Source: Acidobacteriaceae bacterium
Lineage (GTDB): Bacteria; Acidobacteriota; Terriglobia; Terriglobales; Acidobacteriaceae
Length of the DNA: 64,000 nucleotides
Assembly (NCBI GenBank): GCA_903642235.1
Contig: CAHJWL010000013.1
Location: 36,359 to 100,358 of the forward strand
Reading direction: 5' to 3'
The position numbers were made by a program, and so were the translations under genes. Below are positions 27,693 to 35,831 of the stretch, piece by piece. The notes under the pieces are model-generated. The model did not search any database, was not told where the DNA came from, and worked only from the letters and a program-made list of their open reading frames with translations. The stretch's first letter is position 1. The number at the start of each line of letters is the position of its first letter.

Positions 27693-27819
27693 TCCAACGG
27701 ACGATCGCTCTCAACCACCATCTCCCCGCGCGAACCGCACGCACCGTCGCTTCCCCCCTCCCGCAGCGCGGTATCCAGGCGAGTTCCCGCCTCCTCAGCT
27801 CCACGGACCTTCCCCTAGA

Positions 27820-28259
27820 ATTACCAGTAGCAACGAGCCTTTTCCCCTCAAGCCCACGCACGCCCCGGTCCGCGCCTACTTCGCCGCCCTCGCCACCTTC
27901 CAAAAACACGGTCACACCAGCGAGGGCAACACCCGCTCCGCCTTCGCCGACCTCCTGAAGAAGTGCTCGAGCCCCTTCGGCTGGCACCTTGTCGAGGAGT
28001 ACCAGTTCAAAGGCACCGGCAGAACCGGGGTCCCCAGCGACAGGTCTTCGTCGCTGGGGAAGAAGCAATCCCTTCGCGCCGACGGAGCCCTCGTCGACGA
28101 CCTCACCCTCGTCCACGGCCTCTGGGAAGCCAAAGATACCGCCGACGACCTGCAGGCGGAATCAAGAAGAAGGTCGCCAGGGGCTACCCTTCCATTAACA
28201 TCCTCTCCCAATTCCGGCTCCATCAGACCACCACTATTTGTCTCCTTTCGCGCTACTGA
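27820..28259 (+). pseudogene. 5' fragment of a type ISP restriction-modification gene
   Basis: Translation from 27820 gives LKPTHAPVRAYFAALATF, then an AFADLLKK helix, GWHLVEEYQF, RADGALVDD and HGLWEAKDTADDL. This is the N-terminal Mrr-like nuclease domain of single-chain type ISP enzymes, with its D..ExK site. No ATG, GTG or TTG lies in frame upstream; 27820 is ATT. At about 28161 one A is missing. Shifting frame restores IKKKVARGYPSINIL up to about 28215, where similarity stops and the lower-GC cassette begins. A palindrome insertion sits inside (28031-28060). The matching 3' end is at 30523. Recognition is by motif memory, not alignment. Confidence 0.78.
28031..28060. repeat. Palindromic element inside the type ISP fragment
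   Basis: Perfect 11-bp arms (TCCCCAGCGAC / GTCGCTGGGGA) around an 8-base loop. Together with flanks it adds about 42 bases in frame between the EEYQFKGTGR and SLRADGALVDD parts of the domain, which are close together in type ISP proteins. It looks like a REP-type unit that landed in the gene. Confidence 0.6.
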
Positions 28260-28275
28260 GCTTTAGACTGATCGT

Positions 28276-29493
28276 ATGAGCAGCACTGAGCGTGGTAGTC
28301 AGATCTTCAAGGCCGTCGACTTCTTCGCTGGTAGCGGTCTGGTAAGTCTTGGACTCTCGGGAGAATTTAAAACGGTCTGGGCAAACGACAATTGTGCCAA
28401 GAAGCGGCAGACCTTCATCGCGAACCACGATCCTGACATCTTTATCAGCAGAAGTATCCGCAACCTGAGCGGTGCGGAAGTACCCGCGACCGATCTGGCT
28501 TGGGCATCTTTTCCTTGCCAGGACCTTTCCCTTGCTGGCAACCTAGGTGGCATGCAGCGTGGTACCCGTTCCGGCCTCTTTTGGGAATGGATTCGTGTGC
28601 TGAAGGAGATGAAAGCAAACGGAAACTGCCCGCCGGTCCTGGTTGCAGAAAACGTCGTAGGTTTCGTTGTGGCAGACGGTGGTGCCTACCTCCGTGATGC
28701 CTATCAGGCATTGCGCCAGCTAGGCTACCTCGTCGGAGCTCTCGTTCTAGACGCGAAAGAATTTCTGCCGCAAAGCCGCAAGAGGGCATTCTTGATCGCA
28801 GCTCTGCCTTCGATACCCCTTGATGGCTTCAGTCAGAACGTTCCATCTCAACCCTTTCATCCCACAAATCTGATCCGTTCATCGTTTCTAATTGACGATC
28901 CAGATTGGGTTTGGTGGTCCCTTCCAATGCCTAGGCGCAGAAAGCTTGACTTTAGTGACATCTGTGAAAGGCATGCTCCGTGCGACCCGCCGTCTAAGAT
29001 TCCGAATTTGTGTGAGATGCTCTCCCCTATCAACCGTAAGAAGCTCGATGCAGCCATCCAAACTGAAACTTTCTTTGCGGGAACCGGTTACAGAAGGACG
29101 AGACCCTCAGGCGACGGAGGAAAGATTCAACGCCTAGAGATCCGGTTCGACGGTACTGCCGGATGCCTACGGGCCCCTAATGGAGGTAGCAGTCGACAAA
29201 CCGTTCTCGTTGTTGAACGAGGGCAGGTTCGTTCTCGGCTGATGACTGTTCGCGAATGCGCACGACTAATGGGAGCTCCCGACACATATAAGATTCCAGG
29301 AACATACAATGACGGGTATCGCGCGATGGGAGACGCCGTCGCTGTTCCAGTAACCCAGTGGCTGTCCAGACATTTGCTGATGCCGTTAGCCCTAAGGGCA
29401 AGAAGTCAATCCGATTTGGAGCTTCCCGCATTGTCAAATCTAGCGTTCAAAGATCGCACTGAAAGTAGATGTGGAGACAGCCAGGATGTCTGA
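28276..29493 (+). CDS. DNA (cytosine-5) methyltransferase
   Basis: 405 residues with the C5-methyltransferase motifs in standard order. Motif I is DFFAGSGLVSLGL and motif IV is ASFPCQDLSLAG with the catalytic Cys. Motif VI is VLVAENVVGFV and motif VIII is LPQSRKRAFLIA. A variable target-recognition region covers about 200-300. Motif IX is MTVRECARLMG and motif X is YRAMGDAVAVPV. It protects host DNA from the partner nuclease; the target sequence cannot be read from the protein. By eye the DNA is nearer 50% GC than its surroundings. The next gene overlaps by 8 bases. Confidence 0.93.
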   Translation: MSSTERGSQIFKAVDFFAGSGLVSLGLSGEFKTVWANDNCAKKRQTFIANHDPDIFISRSIRNLSGAEVPATDLAWASFPCQDLSLAGNLGGMQRGTRSGLFWEWIRVLKEMKANGNCPPVLVAENVVGFVVADGGAYLRDAYQALRQLGYLVGALVLDAKEFLPQSRKRAFLIAALPSIPLDGFSQNVPSQPFHPTNLIRSSFLIDDPDWVWWSLPMPRRRKLDFSDICERHAPCDPPSKIPNLCEMLSPINRKKLDAAIQTETFFAGTGYRRTRPSGDGGKIQRLEIRFDGTAGCLRAPNGGSSRQTVLVVERGQVRSRLMTVRECARLMGAPDTYKIPGTYNDGYRAMGDAVAVPVTQWLSRHLLMPLALRARSQSDLELPALSNLAFKDRTESRCGDSQDV

Positions 29494-30076
29494 TCTGCTG
29501 GCCGGAGCACCGCCCTCCGAACTCGACTTTGAGAAAGCGTTGATGTTCTTCCACGCTTACATGTATGGACCACTTCAAGGAAAGTTGCGCCTTTATGGCG
29601 CAAGGCTGGTTCCGACAGGGAGTGTCGCATCTTCATCCGACTGGGAGGTGTTTGCTTCCATGCTGGTCAAAGACGTTGGCAGAAAGCTCGGCGCCGGTAT
29701 CGATTTACTGAACCATGAAGTGAAATCCGCTAAACGCGGTTCCAGCTACGAGTACCAATATCACCGCAACACTGGTCGCGAAAAGCTCACGAAAGACATG
29801 CTCGTAGGTCACCTCTTCTTCGAATACTTTGACAATCTAAAGCAAGTAGAGCTTCGCTACCTGCATGGGTCGAACCTCCTGCCCTTCTTCCAGAAGTGGC
29901 TGGATCAATACCCAGATCCGTACCCTCAAAGGTACCGAAAAAGCATCTCCTATCAATTTGTTAGACAGAACGGGACCTTGCTCATGTCGCTTCAGGATGG
30001 GGAGGTTGTCTTTCCTAAGCTAAATCAGGGCACGGAACGTGCCGAGCCGAGTCCTCGTGATAGGCAGGCGGAATAA
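29486..30076 (+). CDS. Candidate type II restriction endonuclease
   Basis: 196 residues from the ATG at 29486 (GGAG nine bases upstream); a GTG at 29471 is also in frame. I recognise no named family. GIDLLNHEVKSAKRG has the spacing of a PD-(D/E)XK active site (Asp, then Glu-Val-Lys). It is followed by a YEYQYH stretch and QVELRYLHGSNLLPFFQKWL. It overlaps the methyltransferase and abuts vsr with no gap (TAA then ATG), the usual place for the cognate nuclease in C5-methyltransferase/vsr operons. Function is inferred from position and this one motif. Confidence 0.6.
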   Translation: MSDLLAGAPPSELDFEKALMFFHAYMYGPLQGKLRLYGARLVPTGSVASSSDWEVFASMLVKDVGRKLGAGIDLLNHEVKSAKRGSSYEYQYHRNTGREKLTKDMLVGHLFFEYFDNLKQVELRYLHGSNLLPFFQKWLDQYPDPYPQRYRKSISYQFVRQNGTLLMSLQDGEVVFPKLNQGTERAEPSPRDRQAE

Positions 30077-30518
30077 ATGACTGATTGTTTTTCTTCCGAA
30101 GATCGAAGCGCTTGCATGCGTTCGATCCGAAGCGAAAATACCTCTCCAGAGATGCGAGTCAGAAGGCTTCTACACTCAATGGGCTTCCGTTACACACTGC
30201 ATGACAAGAGACTTATTGGCAGTCCCGATCTCGTCTTTAAAAGCCGCAAGGTCATTTTCGTCCATGGCTGTTTCTGGCACACGCACTCATGCAAAAAGGG
30301 GAATGCGAAGCCCAGCCACAAACGTGGCTTACTGGAGTGAAAAACGGGGCCGCAATGTCAGAAGAGACCAGGTGGTTTTAAGAGCCCTCCGGCAAGAAGG
30401 TTGGCAAGTTTGCGTTGTGTGGGAGTGCCAATCCAAGGATCAGGTGCGCTTAGGACCGCGATTAGCGCGCTTCCTTAAGCAAATGGAAGGTGAAGCCATA
30501 CCCGCATATTCACTCTGA
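30077..30518 (+). pseudogene. vsr: Very short patch repair endonuclease, frameshifted
   Basis: Frame 1 (30077-30316) encodes DRSACMRSIRSENTSPEMRV, then IGSPDLVF and IFVHGCFWHTHSC, the Vsr active-site half with its Asp and FWHxH. An extra C at 30316/30317 (AGCC) shifts the frame, which then stops at 30340. Reading on from 30318 gives NVAYWSEKRGRNVRRDQVVLR and VVWECQ, the missing C-terminal half, to a stop at 30518. Joined, it would be about 146 residues, normal for Vsr. It nicks at T:G mismatches from deaminated 5-methylcytosine. A sequencing error is possible. Confidence 0.85.
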
Positions 30519-30522
30519 TTCT

Positions 30523-30837
30523 GCCTGTGTCGAGCGCATGCGCCTCAACCCGAAAGACCGCTCCGAGTTCCGATACAACGACTTCCTCACCCTGCGCGGC
30601 ATCCCGCTCGCCGTCTTTGATTATCGCCTCGGCAATCGCTCCGCCCTCGAGTGGGTCGCGACGCAAGAAGCTCCTGACCAGTACCGCGTCTCCACCGACG
30701 CCCGCTCCGGCATCCGCAACGACCCCAACCGCGAGGATGCTCCGCAGTACATCCTCCGCCTCATCGGCCAGGTCATCACCGTCTCCCTCGAAACCCAACG
30801 GATCATCGCCGCCCTCCCCTCGCTGAATCTGGGCTGA
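30523..30837 (+). pseudogene. 3' fragment of the type ISP restriction-modification gene
   Basis: The frame gives VERMRLNPKDR, YNDFLTLRGIP, FDYRLGNRSALEWV, DQYRVSTDARSGIRNDPNR and YILRLIGQVITVSLET. This is the conserved C-terminal end of type ISP enzymes and similar Eco57I-like target-recognition tails. It is high-GC like the chromosome. With the 5' fragment at 27820 it flanks the methyltransferase cassette, so roughly the central helicase and methyltransferase parts of the old gene are gone. An ATG at 30538 could still start a roughly 99-residue product, of doubtful use. Confidence 0.78.
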
Positions 30838-30878
30838 CCCTCCGCCCCCACCCCTGGCGCCCCGCGCATCTCTCTTCC

Positions 30879-31532
30879 ATGGCCACCTACCTGAGCGGCA
30901 GCACCTCCATCCAGATCGACGAACACCTGCCAACCGGCAACAAACGCCACCCCGCCCTCGTTCTCCTCCACGGCTCCGGCGGCAACATCGGCTTCTGGCT
31001 CGATCGCCTCGCGCCCGCGCTTTCAAGCCTCGGCGTCGCCCTCTTTGGCCCGCACTACTTCGAAAAGACCGGCACCATCCGCGCCACGCCCGCGCTCATC
31101 CTCGATGGCAAACACGTCCCCGCCTGGATCTCCGCCGCTGGCGACGCCATCACCCACGTCGCCGCCCATCCCGCCGTCGATCCCACCCGCATCGCCGTCC
31201 TCGGCGTCTCGCTCGGCGGCTATCTCGCCATGGCCCTGGCCGCCGTCCCTCCTCCCGAACGCCGCCTCAAAGCCGTCATCGAGCTCTCCGGCGGTCTGCC
31301 GCCCGGCTTTGAAAGCCATCTCTCCCCCGCAACCCCGCCCATCCTCATCCTTCACGGGGCGGCCGACAGCACCGTTCCCGTCTCGGAAGCGCATAGACTC
31401 GATCGCCTGCTCACCGAGCACCACGTCCCCCATCAGGTCGAGATCTTCCCGAACGAAACCCACTGGTTCTCCGCTCCCGCCCAGCTCAAACTCCTTCTGG
31501 CCTGCGGGACCTTTCTCCGGCGCCATCTCTAA
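30879..31532 (+). CDS. Alpha/beta hydrolase (dienelactone-hydrolase-like)
   Basis: 217 residues. The oxyanion region is LVLLHGSGGNIGFW. The nucleophile elbow is GVSLGGYLAMAL (Ser). The acid lies in LHGAADSTVP and the His in ETHWFS, completing a Ser-Asp-His triad. No signal peptide. The DLH-type fold covers carboxylesterases and peptidases, and the substrate is not predictable. It stands just after the restriction gene remnants on normal-GC DNA. Confidence 0.85.
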   Translation: MATYLSGSTSIQIDEHLPTGNKRHPALVLLHGSGGNIGFWLDRLAPALSSLGVALFGPHYFEKTGTIRATPALILDGKHVPAWISAAGDAITHVAAHPAVDPTRIAVLGVSLGGYLAMALAAVPPPERRLKAVIELSGGLPPGFESHLSPATPPILILHGAADSTVPVSEAHRLDRLLTEHHVPHQVEIFPNETHWFSAPAQLKLLLACGTFLRRHL

Positions 31533-31718
31533 ATCTGCAAACAGCCAGGCAGGCGGGTCACGCATGGCGCAACTTCCTATGCCGGCCCGCTACACTTCCT
31601 CTCATAGGCAGCCTGCTCAGAGCGTACTCAGGCGAGAAAACAGCAAGAGGTCGTTCCTCATCGCGTGGTCCGGACCAAAGCCGCCTGGCCTCAAGACTTT
31701 ACCTCGCAAGTACGGGGG

Positions 31719-31751
31719 GAGGGGAGGGTACCCGCACGGTATCCTCTCCTC
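31719..31751 (+). promoter_or_regulatory. Strong hairpin touching the ribD start
   Basis: 14 paired positions (GAGGGGAGGGTACC with GGTATCCTCTCCTC, two of them G-U in RNA) around a 5-base loop end one base before the ATG at 31753. The purine arm is Shine-Dalgarno-like and is buried in the stem. It does not match the FMN riboswitch pattern. It may hinder initiation at 31753 and favour the ATG at 31789. Confidence 0.45.
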
Positions 31752-31752
31752 T

Positions 31753-32949
31753 ATGCCGTCCCCTGCCGACGTCGCCGACCGGAGTCACATGCAGCGCGCC
31801 CTCGATCTCGCCCGGCAGACGGCCGGCCTCGCCAGCCCCAACCCGCAGGTTGGCTGCGTCCTCGTCCGCGAGAACCCCACTGACCGAGCCGCCGATCAGG
31901 TCCTCGGCGAAGGCGCCCATCGCTACGACGAGCGCGATCACGCCGAGATCGCCGCCCTCAAGCAGGCAGCCGCCAACGGACACGACGTCCGCGGCGCAAC
32001 CGCCTACGTCACGTTAGAGCCCTGCGCGCACCACGGCCGCACCGGCCCCTGCGCCGACGCCCTCCTCGCCGCCGGCATCCGCCGCTGCGTCGTCGCCACC
32101 ACAGACCCGAACCCCCTCGTCAGCGGCACTGGCCTGGCCAGACTCCACGCCGCCGGCGTAGAGGTCGATCTCGGCCCCGGCAGTGACGAAGCCCGCAGCC
32201 TCAATCTGCCCTTCGCCCACTTCATCCAGCACGGGCGTCCGTTCGTCACCCTCAAGGCAGCGGTCTCGGTCGATGGCTATCTCGCACCACCGCCCGCCGC
32301 ACGCGCCCTGCGCCAGCCGCACTGGCTCACCGGTCCGGCAGCCCGCGCGGAGGTGCACAGCCTGCGCCACGCGTCCGACGCCCTCCTGACCGGCATCGGC
32401 ACGGTCCTCGCCGACGACCCCGCCCTCACCGACCGCTCCGGCCTCCCCCGCCGCCGGCCCCTCCTGCGTGTCATCCTGGACCCCCATCTGCGCCTGCCAC
32501 CCGCCAGCCAGCTCCTCCGCGACGCCCAGACCAGCACGTCAGCCAGTGATCTTCTCCTGCTCTGTGCGGAGTCTGCTCCGCTGGCCAACCAGCACACCCT
32601 CCATACAGCAGCAGCAGGCCGCATCGAGATCCTGCGCCTCCCCGCCAGTCCCTCCGGCCGCCTCAGCCTGCCACCGGTCCTCGCACTGCTGGCAGAGCGA
32701 AACTGCCTCAGCCTCCTGCTCGAAGCCGGATCCGCGCTCAACAGTGCCTTTCTGCACGAGGACTTGGTGGATCGCATTGTGCTCTTCTTCAGTCCGACTG
32801 AACTCGGTGCCGGGTCGATTCCCTTCTCCGCCGCCGGTCCATCCGCCTATGTCCTGCAGCAGCGCCTGCACCAGAGGCGTACAGCCAGCGTGGGCGCGGA
32901 TATGATGATTACCGGCCTGCTGCATGATCCCTGGCCTGCCCTATCGTAG
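31753..32949 (+). CDS. ribD: Riboflavin biosynthesis deaminase/reductase RibD
   Basis: 398 residues. A bifunctional enzyme that deaminates then reduces the pyrimidine intermediate of riboflavin synthesis. The zinc deaminase domain comes first (SPNPQVGCVLVR, DHAEIAALKQ, EPCAHHGRTGPC). The reductase domain begins at RPFVTLKAAVSVDGYLA and holds LTGIGTVLADDPALTDR and LLLEAGSALNSAF. ATG 31753 keeps the residues that align before MQRALDLA. ATG 31789 has a better GGAG (four bases ahead). ribE follows 44 bases later. Confidence 0.95.
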   Translation: MPSPADVADRSHMQRALDLARQTAGLASPNPQVGCVLVRENPTDRAADQVLGEGAHRYDERDHAEIAALKQAAANGHDVRGATAYVTLEPCAHHGRTGPCADALLAAGIRRCVVATTDPNPLVSGTGLARLHAAGVEVDLGPGSDEARSLNLPFAHFIQHGRPFVTLKAAVSVDGYLAPPPAARALRQPHWLTGPAARAEVHSLRHASDALLTGIGTVLADDPALTDRSGLPRRRPLLRVILDPHLRLPPASQLLRDAQTSTSASDLLLLCAESAPLANQHTLHTAAAGRIEILRLPASPSGRLSLPPVLALLAERNCLSLLLEAGSALNSAFLHEDLVDRIVLFFSPTELGAGSIPFSAAGPSAYVLQQRLHQRRTASVGADMMITGLLHDPWPALS

Positions 32950-32993
32950 AACCCGCTCACTCCTCCCGTCCCGAAATGCTCTACCCTGAAGCT

Positions 32994-33665
32994 ATGTTTA
33001 CCGGCCTCATCGAAACCACCGGAACCGTTGTCTCCGTCACTCCCTCCGCGGGCGGCACCCACATCACGGTCGAGGCTCCGGGGAGCCTGGTCACTCGCCT
33101 TCGCACCGGAGATTCTGTCGCTGTGAGCGGAACCTGCCTGACCGCGCTTGAGATTGCCGCAAACCGCTTCTCCGCCGATCTCGCCCAGGAGACCCTCGAC
33201 CGCACCACACTGGGCCGCCTCAAGACCGGCGCGACCGTCAATCTGGAGCTGCCCACGCCCGCCGGATCCCCGCTCGGCGGCCACGTCGTTCAGGGTCATG
33301 TCGACGGCACCGGAACCCTGCTTGCGCTGGACCCTCTGCATCCCGACCAGGTACATACGAGCGACTGGAGACTCGGCATCGTCCTCTCGAACGAGCTCGC
33401 TCGCAATGTTGTTCAGCAAGGCTCCATCACCATTGAGGGAATCTCATTAACGGTGGCTCGGCTGCATGCAACAGAGCACGGCGTGCAGGTAGAAGCTGCC
33501 ATCATCCCGCACACCTACAAATCGACCAGTCTGCGAACGCTTCAGCCGGGTGATCAGGTGAACATCGAGACCGATGTGCTGGCCCGCTATGCCGCGCAGC
33601 AGGCAGAAAAACGGCCGCGAGCCGAGTGGCTCACGACCGCTTACCTGCTTGCGAATGGATACTGA
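32994..33665 (+). CDS. ribE: Riboflavin synthase, alpha subunit
   Basis: 223 residues. It dismutates two 6,7-dimethyl-8-ribityllumazine molecules to riboflavin. MFTGLIETTGTV is the invariant N-terminus, which fixes the start at 32994. Two tandem lumazine-binding barrels follow (SGTCLTALEI, GGHVVQGHVDGTG; SITIEGISLTVA, PHTYKSTSLRTLQPGDQVNIETDVLARY). It is paired with ribD. Its end converges on rho with a 12-base gap. Confidence 0.96.
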   Translation: MFTGLIETTGTVVSVTPSAGGTHITVEAPGSLVTRLRTGDSVAVSGTCLTALEIAANRFSADLAQETLDRTTLGRLKTGATVNLELPTPAGSPLGGHVVQGHVDGTGTLLALDPLHPDQVHTSDWRLGIVLSNELARNVVQQGSITIEGISLTVARLHATEHGVQVEAAIIPHTYKSTSLRTLQPGDQVNIETDVLARYAAQQAEKRPRAEWLTTAYLLANGY

Positions 33666-33677
33666 ATGCAATGACGG

Positions 33678-34928
33678 CTAGATGGAGCTCATATTGTGCA
33701 GGAACTCCTGATTATTTCGCGTCTTGCCGAGCTTATCTGAAAGCAGCTCCATCGCTTCCACCGGACTGAGCGGGTTCAGCACCTTCCGCAAAATCCATGT
33801 GCGCTGCAGGTCTTCCTTCGGAATCAGGAGCTCTTCCTTGCGTGTGCCGGAGCGCTGAATATCAATGGCCGGGAAGACGCGCTTATCGACCAGCTTGCGA
33901 TCAAGAATGACCTCCATATTGCCCGTACCCTTGAACTCCTCGAAGATCACCTCGTCCATTCGCGAGCCGGTGTCGATCAGAGCTGAAGCGATGATCGTCA
34001 GGCTGCCACCCTCTTCAATATTGCGGGCAGCGCCGAAGAAGCGCTTCGGTCTTTGCAGCGCGTTCGAATCCACACCGCCTGAGAGCACCTTGCCGCTTGG
34101 CGGAACGATCGTGTTGTAGGCGCGCGCCAGACGCGTGATTGAATCAAGCAGAATGACGACATCGCGCTTGTGCTCGACCAGCCGCTTTGCCTTCTCAATC
34201 ACCATCTCGGCAACCTGCACATGGCGCGCCGCGGGCTCGTCAAAGGTTGAGCTGATGACCTCACCCTTCACCGACCGCTGCATATCTGTAACCTCTTCCG
34301 GTCGCTCATCAATCAGGAGAACAATCAGAACCACTTCAGGATGATTGGCCGTAATTGAGTTCGCGATCGACTGCATGAGCACAGTCTTGCCGGTGCGCGG
34401 CGGGGCCACAATAAGTCCACGTTGCCCCTTACCGATCGGAGTCAGCAGATCCATGACGCGGCCCGGAATCTGGTCGCGGACTGTCTCCATCTTGACTCGC
34501 TCTTGTGGATAGAGTGGCGTCAAATTGTCAAAGAGGATCTTGTTGCGCGTCTCCTCCGGAGACTCGAAGTTGATAGCCTCGATCTTTACCAGCGCAAAGT
34601 ACTTTTCGCCCTCGTGCGGCGGCCGCACGTTGCCGCTGATGGTGTCACCAGTCTTCAGATCGAACTTGCGGATCTGCGACGGCGAAACATAGATGTCATC
34701 CGGGCCGGGCAGATAGTTGTAATCGGGCGACCGCAGAAAGCCGTAGCCATCCGGCAGAATCTCCAGCACACCCTCGGCAAAGATGTGCCCTTCTTTTTCG
34801 CTCTGCGCCTGCAGGATCTTGAAGATCAGGTCTTGTTTGCGCAGACCGCTGGTTCCTGCAATGTCAAGTCCGCGCGCCAGTTTGCCCAGTTCGGCAATGT
34901 TATGTTCTTTCAACTCTGTAATAGTCAT
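33678..34928 (-). CDS. rho: Transcription termination factor Rho
   Basis: 416 residues, hexameric RNA helicase. The N-terminal Rho-N helical bundle starts [20 protein letters not shown]. The cold-shock RNA-binding domain has [30 protein letters not shown]. The ATPase has P-loop [26 protein letters not shown], Walker [15 protein letters not shown] and the Q/R-loop region SGGVDSNAL. The 237-base gap to rpoZ holds its leader. No large insert, so it is a minimal-type Rho. Confidence 0.98.
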   Translation of the reverse strand: MTITELKEHNIAELGKLARGLDIAGTSGLRKQDLIFKILQAQSEKEGHIFAEGVLEILPDGYGFLRSPDYNYLPGPDDIYVSPSQIRKFDLKTGDTISGNVRPPHEGEKYFALVKIEAINFESPEETRNKILFDNLTPLYPQERVKMETVRDQIPGRVMDLLTPIGKGQRGLIVAPPRTGKTVLMQSIANSITANHPEVVLIVLLIDERPEEVTDMQRSVKGEVISSTFDEPAARHVQVAEMVIEKAKRLVEHKRDVVILLDSITRLARAYNTIVPPSGKVLSGGVDSNALQRPKRFFGAARNIEEGGSLTIIASALIDTGSRMDEVIFEEFKGTGNMEVILDRKLVDKRVFPAIDIQRSGTRKEELLIPKEDLQRTWILRKVLNPLSPVEAMELLSDKLGKTRNNQEFLHNMSSI

Positions 34929-35165
34929 GATCTACCTAGTACTGCATGGAAGGAGGGTGCAACTGAGGCGGGATCTGCGAAACGCGGAGGGGCGTGCGGA
35001 CAGGCCAACGAAGAAGAAGGAGGGGGTAAAGCAGGATAAAACCGCAGGAAGAGGACGTTCTTCCAGCGTGAGACCAAGTGTAGCTGATGTATGCGGAGAA
35101 TGGCTCTACGTCAAAGGTGGTACAGGTAGCCTACAGCAGAGGTGGCGGCGGGGCCGCGCGCCGGC

Positions 35166-35387
35166 TTAGGCCGCGCGGCGCTCCTGCACGACAACGCGCT
35201 CCTGTGCGGGCTGCGTCGGCTCGTTCATCGGAACAGTGTCCTTGAAACGATCCAGAACTTCATTTGTCGTATCCTGCAGCCGCGTATTTGGCTTGTGCAA
35301 CTTTCGAGTCGCCTTCGAAGCAAGTTGGCAGAGCTCGTACCGGTTTGTAACGTGGGTAAGAGCTCCAAAGATCAAATCTGAACGCAT
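35166..35387 (-). CDS. rpoZ: RNA polymerase omega subunit
   Basis: 73 residues starting MRSDLIFGALTHVTNRYELC, then QLASKATRKLHKPNTR, the helical omega core that holds beta-prime. The ATG at 35387 has AAGGAG eight bases upstream. An in-frame opening to 35486 is not needed. Its stop lies within a GC-rich dyad (GCCGCGCG / CGCGCGGC, 35152-35178) that may end the transcript before rho. No gmk or spoT neighbour, unlike many genomes. Confidence 0.9.
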   Translation of the reverse strand: MRSDLIFGALTHVTNRYELCQLASKATRKLHKPNTRLQDTTNEVLDRFKDTVPMNEPTQPAQERVVVQERRAA

Positions 35388-35831
35388 GTATTTCTCCTTC
35401 ATCTCTCTCGCAACTGCCGACGTAATTGTCAGACCTGGCGCTCGCCGGGACTCTGCAATTTTCAGGAGGCCAGCAGCCACGTACAAGTTTTGGTTGTTGA
35501 CGACTTGGTAGTTAGACGCAGAATTAAGCTGCGTGACTCGCCCGCGTCGTACAAAAACTGTTTTCTGTAGAAGAGATCCCTTCGCGACCTGCCTCGTCCG
35601 TATGGCTCAACGCTCCGGTAGAGATCTCGCGATCTTCTGCTTAGATCAATCAATCGTTGGACTTAGACGCCGCGATAATGACCCGCTTTCATGAACATGC
35701 AGGCCGTCAAGAGCCCCAGTAGGAAAATAGCGCGAATGACAAACCGGGTCAATACTTTTTTTGGAACTGCGCTGCTCTATCGTCTACGGCTTTTGGAAGA
35801 TCCATCGCGCAGAAATGGAGGTCTCTGGACG
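35388..35831. other. Non-coding spacer upstream of rpoZ
   Basis: 444 bases between the comM stop and the rpoZ start. It is visibly richer in A and T than its surroundings, with TTTTTTT near 35758 and several short open frames lacking homology or ribosome sites. I see no gene, RNA motif or repeat. It probably holds the rpoZ promoter and leader. Confidence 0.6.

Noticed and set aside
31533..31752. FMN riboswitch before ribD
   Set aside because: The conserved FMN core blocks are not present. Only a plain hairpin is.
35462..35653. Small minus-strand gene in the rpoZ spacer
   Set aside because: No ribosome site, no homology, and composition like the non-coding spacer.
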